Shown: positions 43,938 to 52,505 of the stretch, piece by piece | How the letters are laid out: each line of letters starts with the position of its first letter | Position numbering within the stretch: position 1 is the first letter of the stretch | DNA from: Heliomarina sp018223035 | GTDB taxonomy: Bacteria; Pseudomonadota; Alphaproteobacteria; Rhodobacterales; Rhodobacteraceae | Reading direction: 5' to 3' | DNA length: 64,000 nt | NCBI GenBank assembly: GCA_018223035.1 | Contig: JAAEZD010000010.1 | Location: 62,001 to 126,000 of the forward strand | Notes under the pieces: generated by a model | What the model was told of the DNA's origin: nothing | Databases searched by the model: none | The model's input: only the letters and a program-made list of their open reading frames with translations | Program-made: the position numbers and the translations under genes

Positions 43938-44436
43938 CTGCAGCCACCTTGACGCTGATCATACGGTCGGGATCCGCTGGCGGCTCGCCCCGGGTGATCG
44001 CATCCACATGCTCCATGCCGGAAATGACGCGGCCATAAACCGTGTACTGACCGTTCAGGAAATGGTTATCCTTGAAGTTGATGAAGAACTGCGAATTGGC
44101 CGAATTCGGGTTCTGCGACCGGGCCGCGCCAAGGGTGCCACGGTCATGCGGCAGCTTGGAGAATTCGGCGGGCAAATCCGGGTGCTCGGAACCGCCGGTA
44201 CCAGCCATGCGGATGTTGAACCCGTCTTCCATATCGCCGTGCTGAACGTCGCCGGTCTGGGCCATGAAGCCTTCGATCACGCGGTGAAAGCAGACGTTGT
44301 CATATTCACCAGCGCGGGCCAGTTCCTTCATCCGCTCGGCATGTTTGGGCGCCACGTCGGGCATGAGTTCGATCGTGACGGTGCCGTCTTTCAGCTCCAT
44401 CAGGATCGTGTTTTCCGGGTCTTTGATCTCGGCCAT
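43930..44436 (-). CDS. ppiB: Cytoplasmic cyclophilin-type peptidyl-prolyl isomerase
   Basis: A 168-residue cyclophilin without signal peptide, starting MAEIKDPENTILMELKDGTV. Core motifs: VCFHRVIEGFMAQTGD and NSANSQFFINFKD with the catalytic Arg, Phe and Gln. AGGAGA lies before the ATG at 44436; the frame stays open to 44913 but overlaps pgk on the other strand. It is first in the tandem cyclophilin operon, divergent from pgk. Confidence 0.92.
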   Translation of the reverse strand: MAEIKDPENTILMELKDGTVTIELMPDVAPKHAERMKELARAGEYDNVCFHRVIEGFMAQTGDVQHGDMEDGFNIRMAGTGGSEHPDLPAEFSKLPHDRGTLGAARSQNPNSANSQFFINFKDNHFLNGQYTVYGRVISGMEHVDAITRGEPPADPDRMISVKVAADV

Positions 44437-44563
44437 CTGGCTCTCCTGTCTTTTAACCTTTGGCGGATTACCTAAGGCTCGCGGGCGGGAAAGCCAAGTG
44501 AACCATTGACCCGTGCCGCAAATGCAGGAAAAACCTTGCTGAAACCAAAGGAAAGGGAGCGAT

Positions 44564-45754
44564 ATGGGCTGGAACACGCTGGACGATATGGATCTGAACG
44601 GCAAACGTGTGCTGGTGAGGGTTGATATCAACGTTCCGATGGAAGACGGGCGAGTAACCGACGACACCCGCATCCAGCGCATTGTCCCGACGCTTAAGGA
44701 CATTCTGAAAGCGGGCGGCAAACCGATACTGCTGGCGCATTTCGGACGTCCCAAGGGCAAACATGTCCCCGAGATGTCGCTACGTCCGCTGGTCGAACCG
44801 ATTGCCGCCGCGCTTGAGGCGCCGGTCATGTTCTGCGCCGATTGCCGGGGCGATGCCGCCCGCGCTGCTGTCGGTGCCCTGCCCGATGGGTCGGTTCTGC
44901 TTTTGGAGAACACGCGCTTTCAGCCCGGCGAGGAAATGAACGACGCCGAACTGGCGGCGGAATTCGCCGAGCTTGGTGATGTCTATTGCAACGATGCCTT
45001 TTCCGCCGCGCACCGGGCACACGCCTCGACCGAAGGCGTCGCACAACTGCTGCCCTCCTGCGCCGGTCGGCTGATGGAGGCCGAGCTTTCCGCGCTGGAA
45101 TCTGCGCTTGGTGATCCGGAACGTCCCGTTGTCGCCGTCGTCGGCGGCGCCAAGGTGTCGACCAAGCTCGATCTCCTCTCGAACCTGATTGAAAAGGTCG
45201 ATGTGCTGGTGATCGGCGGTGGTATGGCCAATACCTTTCTTGCCGCCAGCGGCATCGACGTAGGCAAATCGCTTTGCGAGCACGACCTTGCCGACACTGC
45301 CCGCGAGATCGCCGCCAAGGCGGCCCAGACCGGGTGCGAGCTGCTCTTGCCGCGCGACGCGGTCGTTGCGCGCGAGTTTGCCGAAAACGCCCCGAGTGAG
45401 ACCGTCAAGACCGAGGATGTGCCGGGCGACGCGATGATCCTCGACGCCGGGCCGGATTCGGTATCGCATATCCTTCAGGTTTTCGAGCGCGCCAAAACCG
45501 TCATCTGGAACGGACCTCTGGGTGCCTTTGAGATCGCTCCGTTTGACGCTGCCACCAATGCGGCCGCCAAGGCGGCAGCAGACCTGACCCGCGCGGGCAA
45601 ACTGATTACCGTCGCCGGTGGCGGTGACACGGTGGCCGCACTGAACAAGGCCGGGGCTGCGGAGGATTTCACGTATATCTCGACCGCAGGAGGTGCGTTT
45701 CTTGAATGGATGGAGGGCAAAACCCTGCCCGGGGTCGCCGCACTGAAAGCGTGA
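44564..45754 (+). CDS. pgk: Phosphoglycerate kinase
   Basis: A 396-residue enzyme interconverting 1,3-bisphosphoglycerate and 3-phosphoglycerate with ADP/ATP. Motifs: VLVRVDINVPMEDG (substrate loop), AHFGRPKGK, LLENTRFQPGEE, VVGGAKVSTKLDLL, WNGPLGAFE and the C-terminal GGGDTVAALNKAG. Length is typical. GGAAAGGGAG precedes the ATG. It lies upstream of the aldolase gene; a large hairpin separates them. Confidence 0.96.
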   Translation: MGWNTLDDMDLNGKRVLVRVDINVPMEDGRVTDDTRIQRIVPTLKDILKAGGKPILLAHFGRPKGKHVPEMSLRPLVEPIAAALEAPVMFCADCRGDAARAAVGALPDGSVLLLENTRFQPGEEMNDAELAAEFAELGDVYCNDAFSAAHRAHASTEGVAQLLPSCAGRLMEAELSALESALGDPERPVVAVVGGAKVSTKLDLLSNLIEKVDVLVIGGGMANTFLAASGIDVGKSLCEHDLADTAREIAAKAAQTGCELLLPRDAVVAREFAENAPSETVKTEDVPGDAMILDAGPDSVSHILQVFERAKTVIWNGPLGAFEIAPFDAATNAAAKAAADLTRAGKLITVAGGGDTVAALNKAGAAEDFTYISTAGGAFLEWMEGKTLPGVAALKA

Positions 45755-45783
45755 CGGAGGCAGTTAGCGCCACCAGCATTGAA

Positions 45784-45812
45784 ACAAGGTCAGGCATTGC
45801 CTAAGACCTTGT
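45784..45812 (+). promoter_or_regulatory. 13-bp hairpin between pgk and the aldolase gene
   Basis: ACAAGGTC-AGGCA-T-TGCCT-AA-GACCTTGT folds into a 13-bp stem with a two-base bulge and a one-base loop centre (in RNA a few inner pairs will open). No T run follows, so it is not a simple terminator. It could be an RNA processing or stability element, or a DNA operator. Confidence 0.5.
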
Positions 45813-45867
45813 GAACGATGGATTCCGGCCAAGAACGGCCTGCCCCGAAATGCGAGTGAAAAACATT

Positions 45868-46761
45868 ATGTCCAATTCCGAACAGACGCAAAAGATGACC
45901 TCAGGCAAAGGCTTTATCGCGGCGCTCGATCAAAGCGGCGGGTCCAGCCCCAAGGCGCTGCGCCTCTATGGGATCGAGGAAGACGAATACAGCTCTGAAG
46001 CGGAGATGTTCGACCTGATCCATGCGATGCGTTCGCGGATCGTGACCTCTTCGGCCTTTACCGGAGAGCGGGTTATTGGTGCGATCCTGTTCGAAATGAC
46101 CATGGACCGCGAAATCGGCGGCAAGCCGTCGGCCCAGTACCTCTGGGAAGACTGCGGCGTTGTGCCGTTTCTCAAGATCGACAAGGGCCTTGCAGACGAA
46201 GAAGACGGTGTTCAGTTGATGAAGCCGATGCCCGGCCTCGATGAACTGCTCAGCCGCGCCAAGGAGGCAGGGATCTTTGGCACCAAGATGCGTTCGGTGA
46301 TCAACGCAGCCTCGGCGGAAGGCATCCGCAAGGTCGTCGATCAACAGTTCGACATTGGCGAGCAGGTGCTCAAGCACGATCTGGTGCCGATCATCGAACC
46401 CGAGGTGACGATCAGCATCGCCGACAAGAAGGAAGCCGAAGGCATCCTCCTCGACCAGTTGCTGCGTCGTCTCGACGAGCTGCCGGAAAGCTTCAAGGTC
46501 ATGCTCAAGCTGACACTGCCCGAAACCGAGAATCTGTATCAACCGCTGGTCAACCACAACCGGGTGATGCGGGTGGTGGCACTCTCGGGCGGGTACAGCC
46601 GTGAAGAAGCCAACGAGCGGCTCTCCAAGAACACCGGCGTCATCGCGTCTTTCTCGCGGGCGCTGACCGAAGGGCTCGACGCCAAGCAGAGCGACGAAGA
46701 TTTCGACGCCACGCTGGATGAGACCATCGAAGGCATCTACACGGCCTCGAACGCAGGCTGA
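45868..46761 (+). CDS. Class I fructose-bisphosphate aldolase
   Basis: A 297-residue Schiff-base aldolase, cleaving fructose 1,6-bisphosphate to triose phosphates. Signature regions: GFIAALDQSGGSSPKALRLYG, LVPIIEPEVTI, and VMLKLTLPE with the likely Schiff-base Lys, then ALSGGYSREEAN for phosphate binding. I start at MSNSEQ (45868); an in-frame ATG at 45850 is also possible, and neither has a strong ribosome site. It follows pgk and ends at a terminator. Confidence 0.92.
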   Translation: MSNSEQTQKMTSGKGFIAALDQSGGSSPKALRLYGIEEDEYSSEAEMFDLIHAMRSRIVTSSAFTGERVIGAILFEMTMDREIGGKPSAQYLWEDCGVVPFLKIDKGLADEEDGVQLMKPMPGLDELLSRAKEAGIFGTKMRSVINAASAEGIRKVVDQQFDIGEQVLKHDLVPIIEPEVTISIADKKEAEGILLDQLLRRLDELPESFKVMLKLTLPETENLYQPLVNHNRVMRVVALSGGYSREEANERLSKNTGVIASFSRALTEGLDAKQSDEDFDATLDETIEGIYTASNAG

Positions 46762-46782
46762 TCGGCCCATCTGCGAAAACCG

Positions 46783-46820
46783 GGGCGTAGGCGAAAAATG
46801 ACGCCTGCGCCCTCATTTTT
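46783..46820 (+). terminator. Rho-independent terminator after the aldolase gene
   Basis: GGGCGTAGGCG (46783-46793) pairs with CGCCTGCGCCC (46802-46812) with one wobble, followed by a T-rich run. Confidence 0.85.
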
Positions 46821-46901
46821 GGAAACAGGGGATTCACTTGGCGAATCACCTGTGTCATAGTGGATCAAGCGTTTACAAAAAGAGCGCATGAGAGGCAGCA
46901 G

Positions 46902-47201
46902 TTGACCCGTTCCACACGTCCCGGCTTAGGCGGTATCTTCTTTTTCGCACTGGCTTTTGCGCTAAGCGCCTATTTCACCTTTGCGGCCGTGCAGGGCAAT
47001 TACGGGCTGTTCCGCCGCGTGGAAATCGCCGCCGAGGCCGACACGCTCAGCCGCGATCTCGCAGCGCTCCAGTCGGATATCAAAGTGATGGAAAACCTCA
47101 CCAAGCGGCTCTCAGACAACTACCTCGATCTGGATCTGCTCGACCAGCAGGCGCGCCACGTGCTTGGCCTCCTGCGCGCTGATGAAATCGTCATCCGCTG
47201 A
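46902..47201 (+). CDS. ftsB: Septum formation initiator FtsB/DivIC family
   Basis: A 99-residue bitopic membrane protein: short N-terminus, one helix (about 10-30, GGIFFFALAFALSAYFTFAAV), and a periplasmic coiled coil (about 45-85) ending in DQQARHVLGLLRADEIVIR, the family's C-terminal signature. It links FtsQ and FtsL in the division complex. I choose TTG at 46902 because GAGAGG lies 6 nt upstream and the protein then begins MTRSTRP; a GTG at 46860 gives a longer, less likely form. Confidence 0.82.
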   Translation: MTRSTRPGLGGIFFFALAFALSAYFTFAAVQGNYGLFRRVEIAAEADTLSRDLAALQSDIKVMENLTKRLSDNYLDLDLLDQQARHVLGLLRADEIVIR

Positions 47202-47287
47202 ACGCCCCTTCGACCCTCTGTTTCGTAACAATTTTTCCAAATATCTGCCGGTCTTGCCGTGCGGGGTTTAAATTGCTCGCAACGCTC

Positions 47288-47325
47288 TATAATCTGCCCT
47301 ATAGAATAGTTTAACACTAAACTAT
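47288..47325 (+). promoter_or_regulatory. pdh operon promoter region with a 20-bp palindrome
   Basis: A consensus -10 (TATAAT, 47288-47293) is followed at 47306-47325 by ATAGTTTA-ACAC-TAAACTAT, a perfect 8-bp inverted repeat, placed about +6 to +25 if transcription starts near 47300. This is where a repressor would block. No clear -35 is seen at 17 nt, so an activator or alternative promoter may be needed. Confidence 0.6.
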
Positions 47326-47350
47326 GTTTCCAGATGGGGAGTTCAGAGAT

Positions 47351-48364
47351 ATGGCCGCCCGAAAAACCACGAAGAAATCCGAGGTCTCCCCCGAGGAGAT
47401 GCTATCCTATTATCGCGACATGCTGCTGATCCGCCGTTTCGAGGAAAAGGCCGGCCAGCTTTATGGGATGGGCCTGATCGGCGGCTTCTGCCACCTCTAC
47501 ATCGGACAGGAGGCCGTTGTCGTCGGGCTCGAGGCCGCTGCCGAGGAAGGCGACAAGCGGATCACCTCTTATCGGGACCACGGGCATATGCTGGCCTGCG
47601 GCATGGACCCAAAGGGCGTCATGGCCGAACTGACGGGCCGCGAAGGCGGCTATTCCAAGGGCAAGGGCGGCTCCATGCACATGTTCTCGAAAGAAAAGAA
47701 CTTTTACGGTGGGCATGGCATCGTTGGCGCGCAGGTGCCGCTTGGCGCCGGTCTGGCCTTTGCCGATCGCTACAAGGAAAACGGCCGCGTAACGTTCACC
47801 TATTTCGGGGACGGCGCGGCGAACCAGGGCCAGGTCTACGAAAGCTTCAACATGGCCGCCCTCTGGAAGCTGCCTGTGATCTTCGTGATCGAGAACAACC
47901 AGTATGCGATGGGCACGGCACAGAAGCGCTCGACCTCGACCGACGAAATCCACAAGCGGGGCGAACCCTTTGGTATCCCCGGCGAGATGGTCGACGGGAT
48001 GGACGTGATCGCTGTCAAAGAGGCCGGAGAGCGCGCGGTGGCCCACTGCCGCAAGGGCGACGGTCCCTATATCCTCGAGATCAAGACCTATCGCTACCGC
48101 GGTCACTCTATGTCGGACCCGGCCAAGTACCGGACCCGCGAAGAAGTACAAAAAATGCGCGAGGAACGCGACCCCATTGAACAGGTCCGTGCCAAGCTGT
48201 TGAGCGGCAAGTCCATCACCGAGGACAAGCTGAAAGAAATCGACAAGGAAATCAAAGAGATCGTGAACGCTTCGGCCGAGTTTGCGAAGGAAAGCCCCGA
48301 GCCCGCCGTCGAGGAGCTTTGGACCGATATCTATGCCACCGAAATTCCGCAGGAGGTGAACTGA
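47351..48364 (+). CDS. pdhA: Pyruvate dehydrogenase E1 component, alpha subunit
   Basis: A 337-residue E1-alpha that with PdhB decarboxylates pyruvate on thiamine diphosphate. Motifs: GFCHLYIGQEAVVVG, SYRDHGHMLACG, GGSMHMF, and the ThDP/Mg motif GDGAANQGQVYESFN...VIENN, then YRYRGHSMSDP (phosphorylation-loop region). The start at 47351 begins family-like MAARKTTKK after a GGGGAG site; nine codons of extension exist upstream. First gene of the pdhA-pdhB-pdhC operon. Confidence 0.95.
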   Translation: MAARKTTKKSEVSPEEMLSYYRDMLLIRRFEEKAGQLYGMGLIGGFCHLYIGQEAVVVGLEAAAEEGDKRITSYRDHGHMLACGMDPKGVMAELTGREGGYSKGKGGSMHMFSKEKNFYGGHGIVGAQVPLGAGLAFADRYKENGRVTFTYFGDGAANQGQVYESFNMAALWKLPVIFVIENNQYAMGTAQKRSTSTDEIHKRGEPFGIPGEMVDGMDVIAVKEAGERAVAHCRKGDGPYILEIKTYRYRGHSMSDPAKYRTREEVQKMREERDPIEQVRAKLLSGKSITEDKLKEIDKEIKEIVNASAEFAKESPEPAVEELWTDIYATEIPQEVN

Positions 48365-48365
48365 G

Positions 48366-48628
48366 ATGGCAACTGAAATTCTGATGCCGGCCCTTTCACC
48401 GACAATGGAAGAGGGCACGCTGGCGAAATGGCTCGTCAAAGAGGGTGATACGGTTTCCTCGGGCGATATCCTCGCCGAGATCGAGACAGACAAGGCCACG
48501 ATGGAATTCGAAGCGGTCGATGAAGGTATCGTCGGCAAGATCCTGATCGAGGAAGGCACCGAGGGTGTCAAAGTAAACACGCCCATTGCCGTGCTGGTCG
48601 AAGAAGGCGAAAGCGCCGACGATATCGA
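48366..48628 (+). repeat. Lipoyl-domain coding repeat, copy in pdhB
   Basis: This stretch and 49740-50002 encode lipoyl domains matching at 81 of 87 residues, with extended near-identical DNA. It reflects a duplication kept similar by selection or gene conversion. Confidence 0.85.
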
Positions 48629-49727
48629 GGTTTCCTCGGCACCGAAGGAAGAAGCCAAGCCCGACGAGCCGGAGGAGAAGCCGGCAGCCGAGGCGCCCAA
48701 GTCGAAACCGGCTGACACCTCACCCGACTGGCCCGAAGGCACCGATATGAAAGAGCAGACGGTTCGCGAAGCGCTACGCGACGCGATGGCCGAAGAGATG
48801 CGCCGCGACGAGGACGTCTACCTGATGGGCGAGGAAGTCGCCGAGTACCAAGGTGCCTACAAGATCAGCCAGGGCCTGCTCGACGAATTCGGCCCCAAAC
48901 GTGTGATCGACACGCCGATCACCGAGCACGGTTTTGCCGGTGTCGCCGTCGGCGCGGCCTTTGGCGGGCTGAAACCCATCGTCGAGTTCATGACCTTCAA
49001 CTTCGCCATGCAGGCGATGGACCAGATCATCAACTCTGCCGCCAAGACGCTGTACATGTCGGGCGGTCAGATGGGAGCGCCGATGGTCTTCCGTGGCCCG
49101 AACGGGGCAGCCGCCCGCGTGGCGGCGCAGCACAGCCAGGACTATGCCGCCTGGTTCATGCAAATCCCGGGCCTGAAAGTGGCGATGCCTTACTCGGCTT
49201 CGGATTATAAGGGGCTGATGAAAACCGCGATCCGCGATGCGAATCCGGTGATCTTCCTCGAAAACGAGATCCTTTACGGTCGCACCTTCGAGGTGCCGGA
49301 TATTGACGATTATACGGTGCCCTTCGGGAAGGCCCGGATCTGGCGAGAGGGCGATGACGTGACGATCGTCAGCTTTGGCATCGGGATGCAGTACGCGCTC
49401 GAAGCCGCCGACAAGCTCGCCGAGGACGGGATCAATGCCGAGGTGCTTGACCTGCGGACCCTGCGCCCGATGGATACGGATGCGATCATTCGGTCGGTGA
49501 AAAAGACCAACCGCTGCGTCACCGTCGAAGAAGGCTGGCCGCAGGGCTCGGTCGGCAGCTACATCAGCTCGATCATCATGCAAGAGGCATTTGACTACCT
49601 CGATGCGCCGGTGATCAACTGTACCGGCAAGGACGTCCCGATGCCTTATGCCGCGAACCTCGAGAAATTGGCGCTGGTGACCACCGACGAGGTGATCGAG
49701 GCGGTCCATAAAGTCACCTACCGGTAA
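48366..49727 (+). CDS. pdhB: Pyruvate dehydrogenase E1 component, beta subunit with N-terminal lipoyl domain
   Basis: A 453-residue protein. Residues 1-87 are a complete lipoyl domain with the modifiable Lys43 in ETDKATME; a Pro/Glu/Ala/Lys-rich linker (about 90-122) leads to the E1-beta body (REALRDAMAEEMRRDEDVYLMGEEVAEYQGAYK, then FRGPNGAAARVAAQHSQ). A lipoyl domain on E1-beta is an alphaproteobacterial arrangement. 81 of the first 87 residues are the same as in PdhC. The ATG is 1 nt past the pdhA stop, with GGAGG 9 nt upstream. Confidence 0.95.
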   Translation: MATEILMPALSPTMEEGTLAKWLVKEGDTVSSGDILAEIETDKATMEFEAVDEGIVGKILIEEGTEGVKVNTPIAVLVEEGESADDIEVSSAPKEEAKPDEPEEKPAAEAPKSKPADTSPDWPEGTDMKEQTVREALRDAMAEEMRRDEDVYLMGEEVAEYQGAYKISQGLLDEFGPKRVIDTPITEHGFAGVAVGAAFGGLKPIVEFMTFNFAMQAMDQIINSAAKTLYMSGGQMGAPMVFRGPNGAAARVAAQHSQDYAAWFMQIPGLKVAMPYSASDYKGLMKTAIRDANPVIFLENEILYGRTFEVPDIDDYTVPFGKARIWREGDDVTIVSFGIGMQYALEAADKLAEDGINAEVLDLRTLRPMDTDAIIRSVKKTNRCVTVEEGWPQGSVGSYISSIIMQEAFDYLDAPVINCTGKDVPMPYAANLEKLALVTTDEVIEAVHKVTYR

Positions 49728-49739
49728 GGAGCGCGCGAG

Positions 49740-50002
49740 ATGCCTACGGAAATCCTGATGCCCGCCCTGTCCCCGACCATGGAAGAGGGCACGCTGGCGA
49801 AATGGCTGGTCAAGGAGGGCGATACCGTCTCCTCGGGCGACCTGCTGGCCGAGATCGAGACCGACAAGGCGACGATGGAGTTCGAGGCGGTGGACGAAGG
49901 CACCGTCGGCAAGATCCTCGTCGCCGAGGGCACCGAAGGTGTAAAGGTGAACACGCCCATCGCCGTGCTGCTGGAAGAGGGTGAAAGCGCCGATGATATC
50001 GG
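49740..50002 (+). repeat. Lipoyl-domain coding repeat, copy in pdhC
   Basis: Partner of 48366-48628; the six differing residues are at positions 2, 35, 55, 61, 62 and 78, after which the linkers diverge. Confidence 0.85.
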
Positions 50003-51062
50003 TGAGACCTCGGCCCCCGAAAAACCGGAAACCGCCGAGAAACCGGCCGAAAAGCCGGTACCGAAAGAGGCGCAAGCCGAACCGGAAAAGCCCGCAGCAA
50101 AGGCGCCCCCTGCCCCGGACAAGGATGGCGAGCGCATCTTTGCGTCGCCTCTCGCGCGTCGGATCGCTGCGGACAAGGGGTTGGATCTTGGCTCGATCAA
50201 GGGATCGGGTCCGCATGGGCGGATCGTGAAGGCAGACGTGGAATCCGCGAAACCGGGTGAGGCATCTGCACCGGCGGCCGAAAAAGCCGCTCCGGCAGCG
50301 GCGGCGGCGGCCCCCGCCGCGATGGCGCAGGGCCCATCCACCGAAGCCGTGACCAAGATGTACGAAGGTCGCGACTACGAAGAGGTCAAGCTCGACGGGA
50401 TGCGCAAGACGATCGCTGCTCGTCTCACCGAGGCCAAGCAGTCGATCCCGCATTTCTACCTGCGGCGCGACATCAAGCTGGACGCGCTGATGAAGTTTCG
50501 CGCCGATCTGAACAAACAGCTCGAAGGTCGCGATGTAAAACTGTCGGTCAACGACTTTATCATCAAAGCCTGCGCTCTGGCGCTGCAATCGGTGCCGGAT
50601 GCCAATGCGGTCTGGGCAGGCGACCGGATGCTAAAGCTCAAACCTTCGGATGTGGCTGTTGCGGTTGCCATCGAAGGCGGTCTGTTCACGCCGGTTCTGA
50701 AGGACGCGGAGATGAAATCGCTCTCGGCGCTGTCCTCCGAGATGAAAGACCTTGCCACCCGTGCCCGCGACCGCAAGCTTGCGCCACATGAATATCAGGG
50801 CGGCAGCTTTGCCATCTCCAACCTTGGCATGTTCGGGATCGACAACTTTGACGCGGTGATCAACCCGCCTCATGGTGCGATTCTTGCGGTCGGGGCCGGT
50901 GTGAAAAAGCCGGTGATCGGAAAAGACGGCGAAGTGACTGTGGCAACGGTCATGTCCGTCACCCTGTCCGTCGACCACCGGGTTATCGACGGCGCGCTCG
51001 GCGCGCAGCTCTTGCAGGCCATTGTCGAGAACCTTGAAAACCCGATGGTCATGCTCGCCTGA
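49740..51062 (+). CDS. pdhC: Dihydrolipoyllysine acetyltransferase (E2) of pyruvate dehydrogenase
   Basis: A 440-residue E2 core protein: one lipoyl domain (1-87, Lys43), a Pro/Glu/Ala/Lys linker, a peripheral subunit-binding domain (about 135-170; FASPLARRIAADKGLDLGSIKGSGPHGRIVKADV), a second Ala-rich linker, and the catalytic acyltransferase domain with SVDHRVIDGALGAQLLQA near the end (HxxxDG). It transfers the acetyl group to CoA. It follows pdhB by 12 nt with GGAG upstream. The E3 gene lpdA is elsewhere (30187-31581). Confidence 0.96.
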   Translation: MPTEILMPALSPTMEEGTLAKWLVKEGDTVSSGDLLAEIETDKATMEFEAVDEGTVGKILVAEGTEGVKVNTPIAVLLEEGESADDIGETSAPEKPETAEKPAEKPVPKEAQAEPEKPAAKAPPAPDKDGERIFASPLARRIAADKGLDLGSIKGSGPHGRIVKADVESAKPGEASAPAAEKAAPAAAAAAPAAMAQGPSTEAVTKMYEGRDYEEVKLDGMRKTIAARLTEAKQSIPHFYLRRDIKLDALMKFRADLNKQLEGRDVKLSVNDFIIKACALALQSVPDANAVWAGDRMLKLKPSDVAVAVAIEGGLFTPVLKDAEMKSLSALSSEMKDLATRARDRKLAPHEYQGGSFAISNLGMFGIDNFDAVINPPHGAILAVGAGVKKPVIGKDGEVTVATVMSVTLSVDHRVIDGALGAQLLQAIVENLENPMVMLA

Positions 51063-51086
51063 CCGGCACGACAGAACAGAAATCAC

Positions 51087-51118
51087 CCCGGCCTCCCCGT
51101 CAGGAAGCCGGGTTTTTC
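51087..51118 (+). terminator. Rho-independent terminator after pdhC
   Basis: CCCGGC-C-TCC pairs with GGA-A-GCCGGG with one mismatch, followed by T5. Confidence 0.82.
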
Positions 51119-51259
51119 GTTTCCGCCCATGAGCCATGCAAAAGTCTCATGTCGCCCATGCGCCGGACGCGCTTGCGATAGCGCCAACATTCTTTAGGTT
51201 CGAAATTGCTGCGCTGCGGAAATCCGCGACGGGCCTGCTTTCTAACCCCGGGGTTTCCG

Positions 51260-52450
51260 ATGACTCATTTCGACCGTCAGGCGCGGCTGACGATCCTGTC
51301 TCTTGCGATTGGTGCTTTTGCCGTTGGTGTCGCCGAATTCGCCGCAATGGGTCTATTACCCTATTACGCGCTTGACCTTGGCGTTAGCGAACCGGCTGCC
51401 GGGCATGCGGTCAGCGCCTACGCCATCGGAGTTGTCATCGGCGCACCGATTTTGGCCGTTTTAGGCGCATGGCTGGATCGCAAGACGCTGCTTCTCTTGC
51501 TCGTCGCTTTTTACGGGATTGCAAACCTGACCTCGGCACTTGCGCCCAATCTGGATCTTCTCGTCGCGTCCCGGTTCCTGTCCGGTCTGCCCCATGGGGC
51601 ACTGCTTGGGGTATCCATGTTGTTTGCCGCGCAGCTTTCCCCGAAGGGACGCGGCGCGGCCGCGATTGCGCAGGTTCTGACCGGGCTGACGATTGCCAAC
51701 GTCATCGGCGTGCCCGCCGCGGGTGCAATCGGACAAAGCTTTGGCTGGCGCTGGTGCTTTGTGATCGTCGGCGTCGTGACAGCAATCTCGGCGCTGATGC
51801 TGTTCCGTGTCGCGCCCTCAGTGCCGCGCGACAAGACGTTGAACCCGCTGAGCGAGTTGAGCGCGCTGGCAAATCGCGACGTACTGCTGACCCTGCTGGT
51901 CGCCGCAATCGGGTTCGGCGCGGTGTTCGCCGTCTATGCGTTCCTGTCTGCCGCGATGATCGATTCCGCCAATGCGCCTGTGTGGAGCATCCCGCTGGCT
52001 CTTTCAGCGTTTGGCATCGGTGCGACGCTGGGGAATTTCATCGCCGGACGGCTTGCGAACTGGTCGCATTTCGGCGGTGCGTTTGTGCTGCTGATCGGCA
52101 TGATCCTCGCTGCGCTTTTCTACACCGCTGTCGTGGGCAATTGGATGCTGATGACGTTGGCGATCCTGATCATGGGGATGACCGCCGGGCTGGTCATACC
52201 CATCCAGATGCGGCTGATGGAGGTTGCCGGAACCGCACAAACCTTGGCCGCCGCCTTGAACCACGCGGCGTTCAACGCGGGCAATGCGCTGGGGCCGTTT
52301 CTTGCCGGACAGGCGCTGGCGGCGGGTTATGGCTGGGGCGTTACCGGTCAGGTTGGTGCCGCTCTCGCTTTTGGCGGGATCGCGATGCTTGGGATCGCGT
52401 GGTACGTGGCAAAGCGCAATCCAAGGCTTGGTTTGCCGAGAGAGGCGTAA
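51260..52450 (+). CDS. MFS transporter, DHA1/AraJ-like
   Basis: A 396-residue protein with 12 membrane helices and the N-terminal pattern LTILSLAIGAFAVGVAEFAAMGLLPYYALDLGVSEPAAGHAVSAYAIGV, typical of the AraJ/DHA1 exporters; AWLDRKTLLL is the helix 2-3 loop and VPAAGAIGQSFGWRWCF fits motif C. Likely an efflux pump; substrate unknown. The start at 51260 is chosen on family alignment; the ribosome site is weak. It ends at a perfect terminator shared with cysE. Confidence 0.85.
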   Translation: MTHFDRQARLTILSLAIGAFAVGVAEFAAMGLLPYYALDLGVSEPAAGHAVSAYAIGVVIGAPILAVLGAWLDRKTLLLLLVAFYGIANLTSALAPNLDLLVASRFLSGLPHGALLGVSMLFAAQLSPKGRGAAAIAQVLTGLTIANVIGVPAAGAIGQSFGWRWCFVIVGVVTAISALMLFRVAPSVPRDKTLNPLSELSALANRDVLLTLLVAAIGFGAVFAVYAFLSAAMIDSANAPVWSIPLALSAFGIGATLGNFIAGRLANWSHFGGAFVLLIGMILAALFYTAVVGNWMLMTLAILIMGMTAGLVIPIQMRLMEVAGTAQTLAAALNHAAFNAGNALGPFLAGQALAAGYGWGVTGQVGAALAFGGIAMLGIAWYVAKRNPRLGLPREA

Positions 52451-52470
52451 ACCGACCGCGCGCTGGCATG

Positions 52471-52500
52471 AAAAAGGCCGCCTCATAAGGCGGCCTTTTT
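52471..52500. terminator. Bidirectional terminator
   Basis: AAAAAGGCCGCC-TCATAA-GGCGGCCTTTTT is a perfect 12-bp stem with A and T runs on either side, serving the MFS gene and the convergent cysE. Confidence 0.95.
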
Positions 52501-52505
52501 AACAT

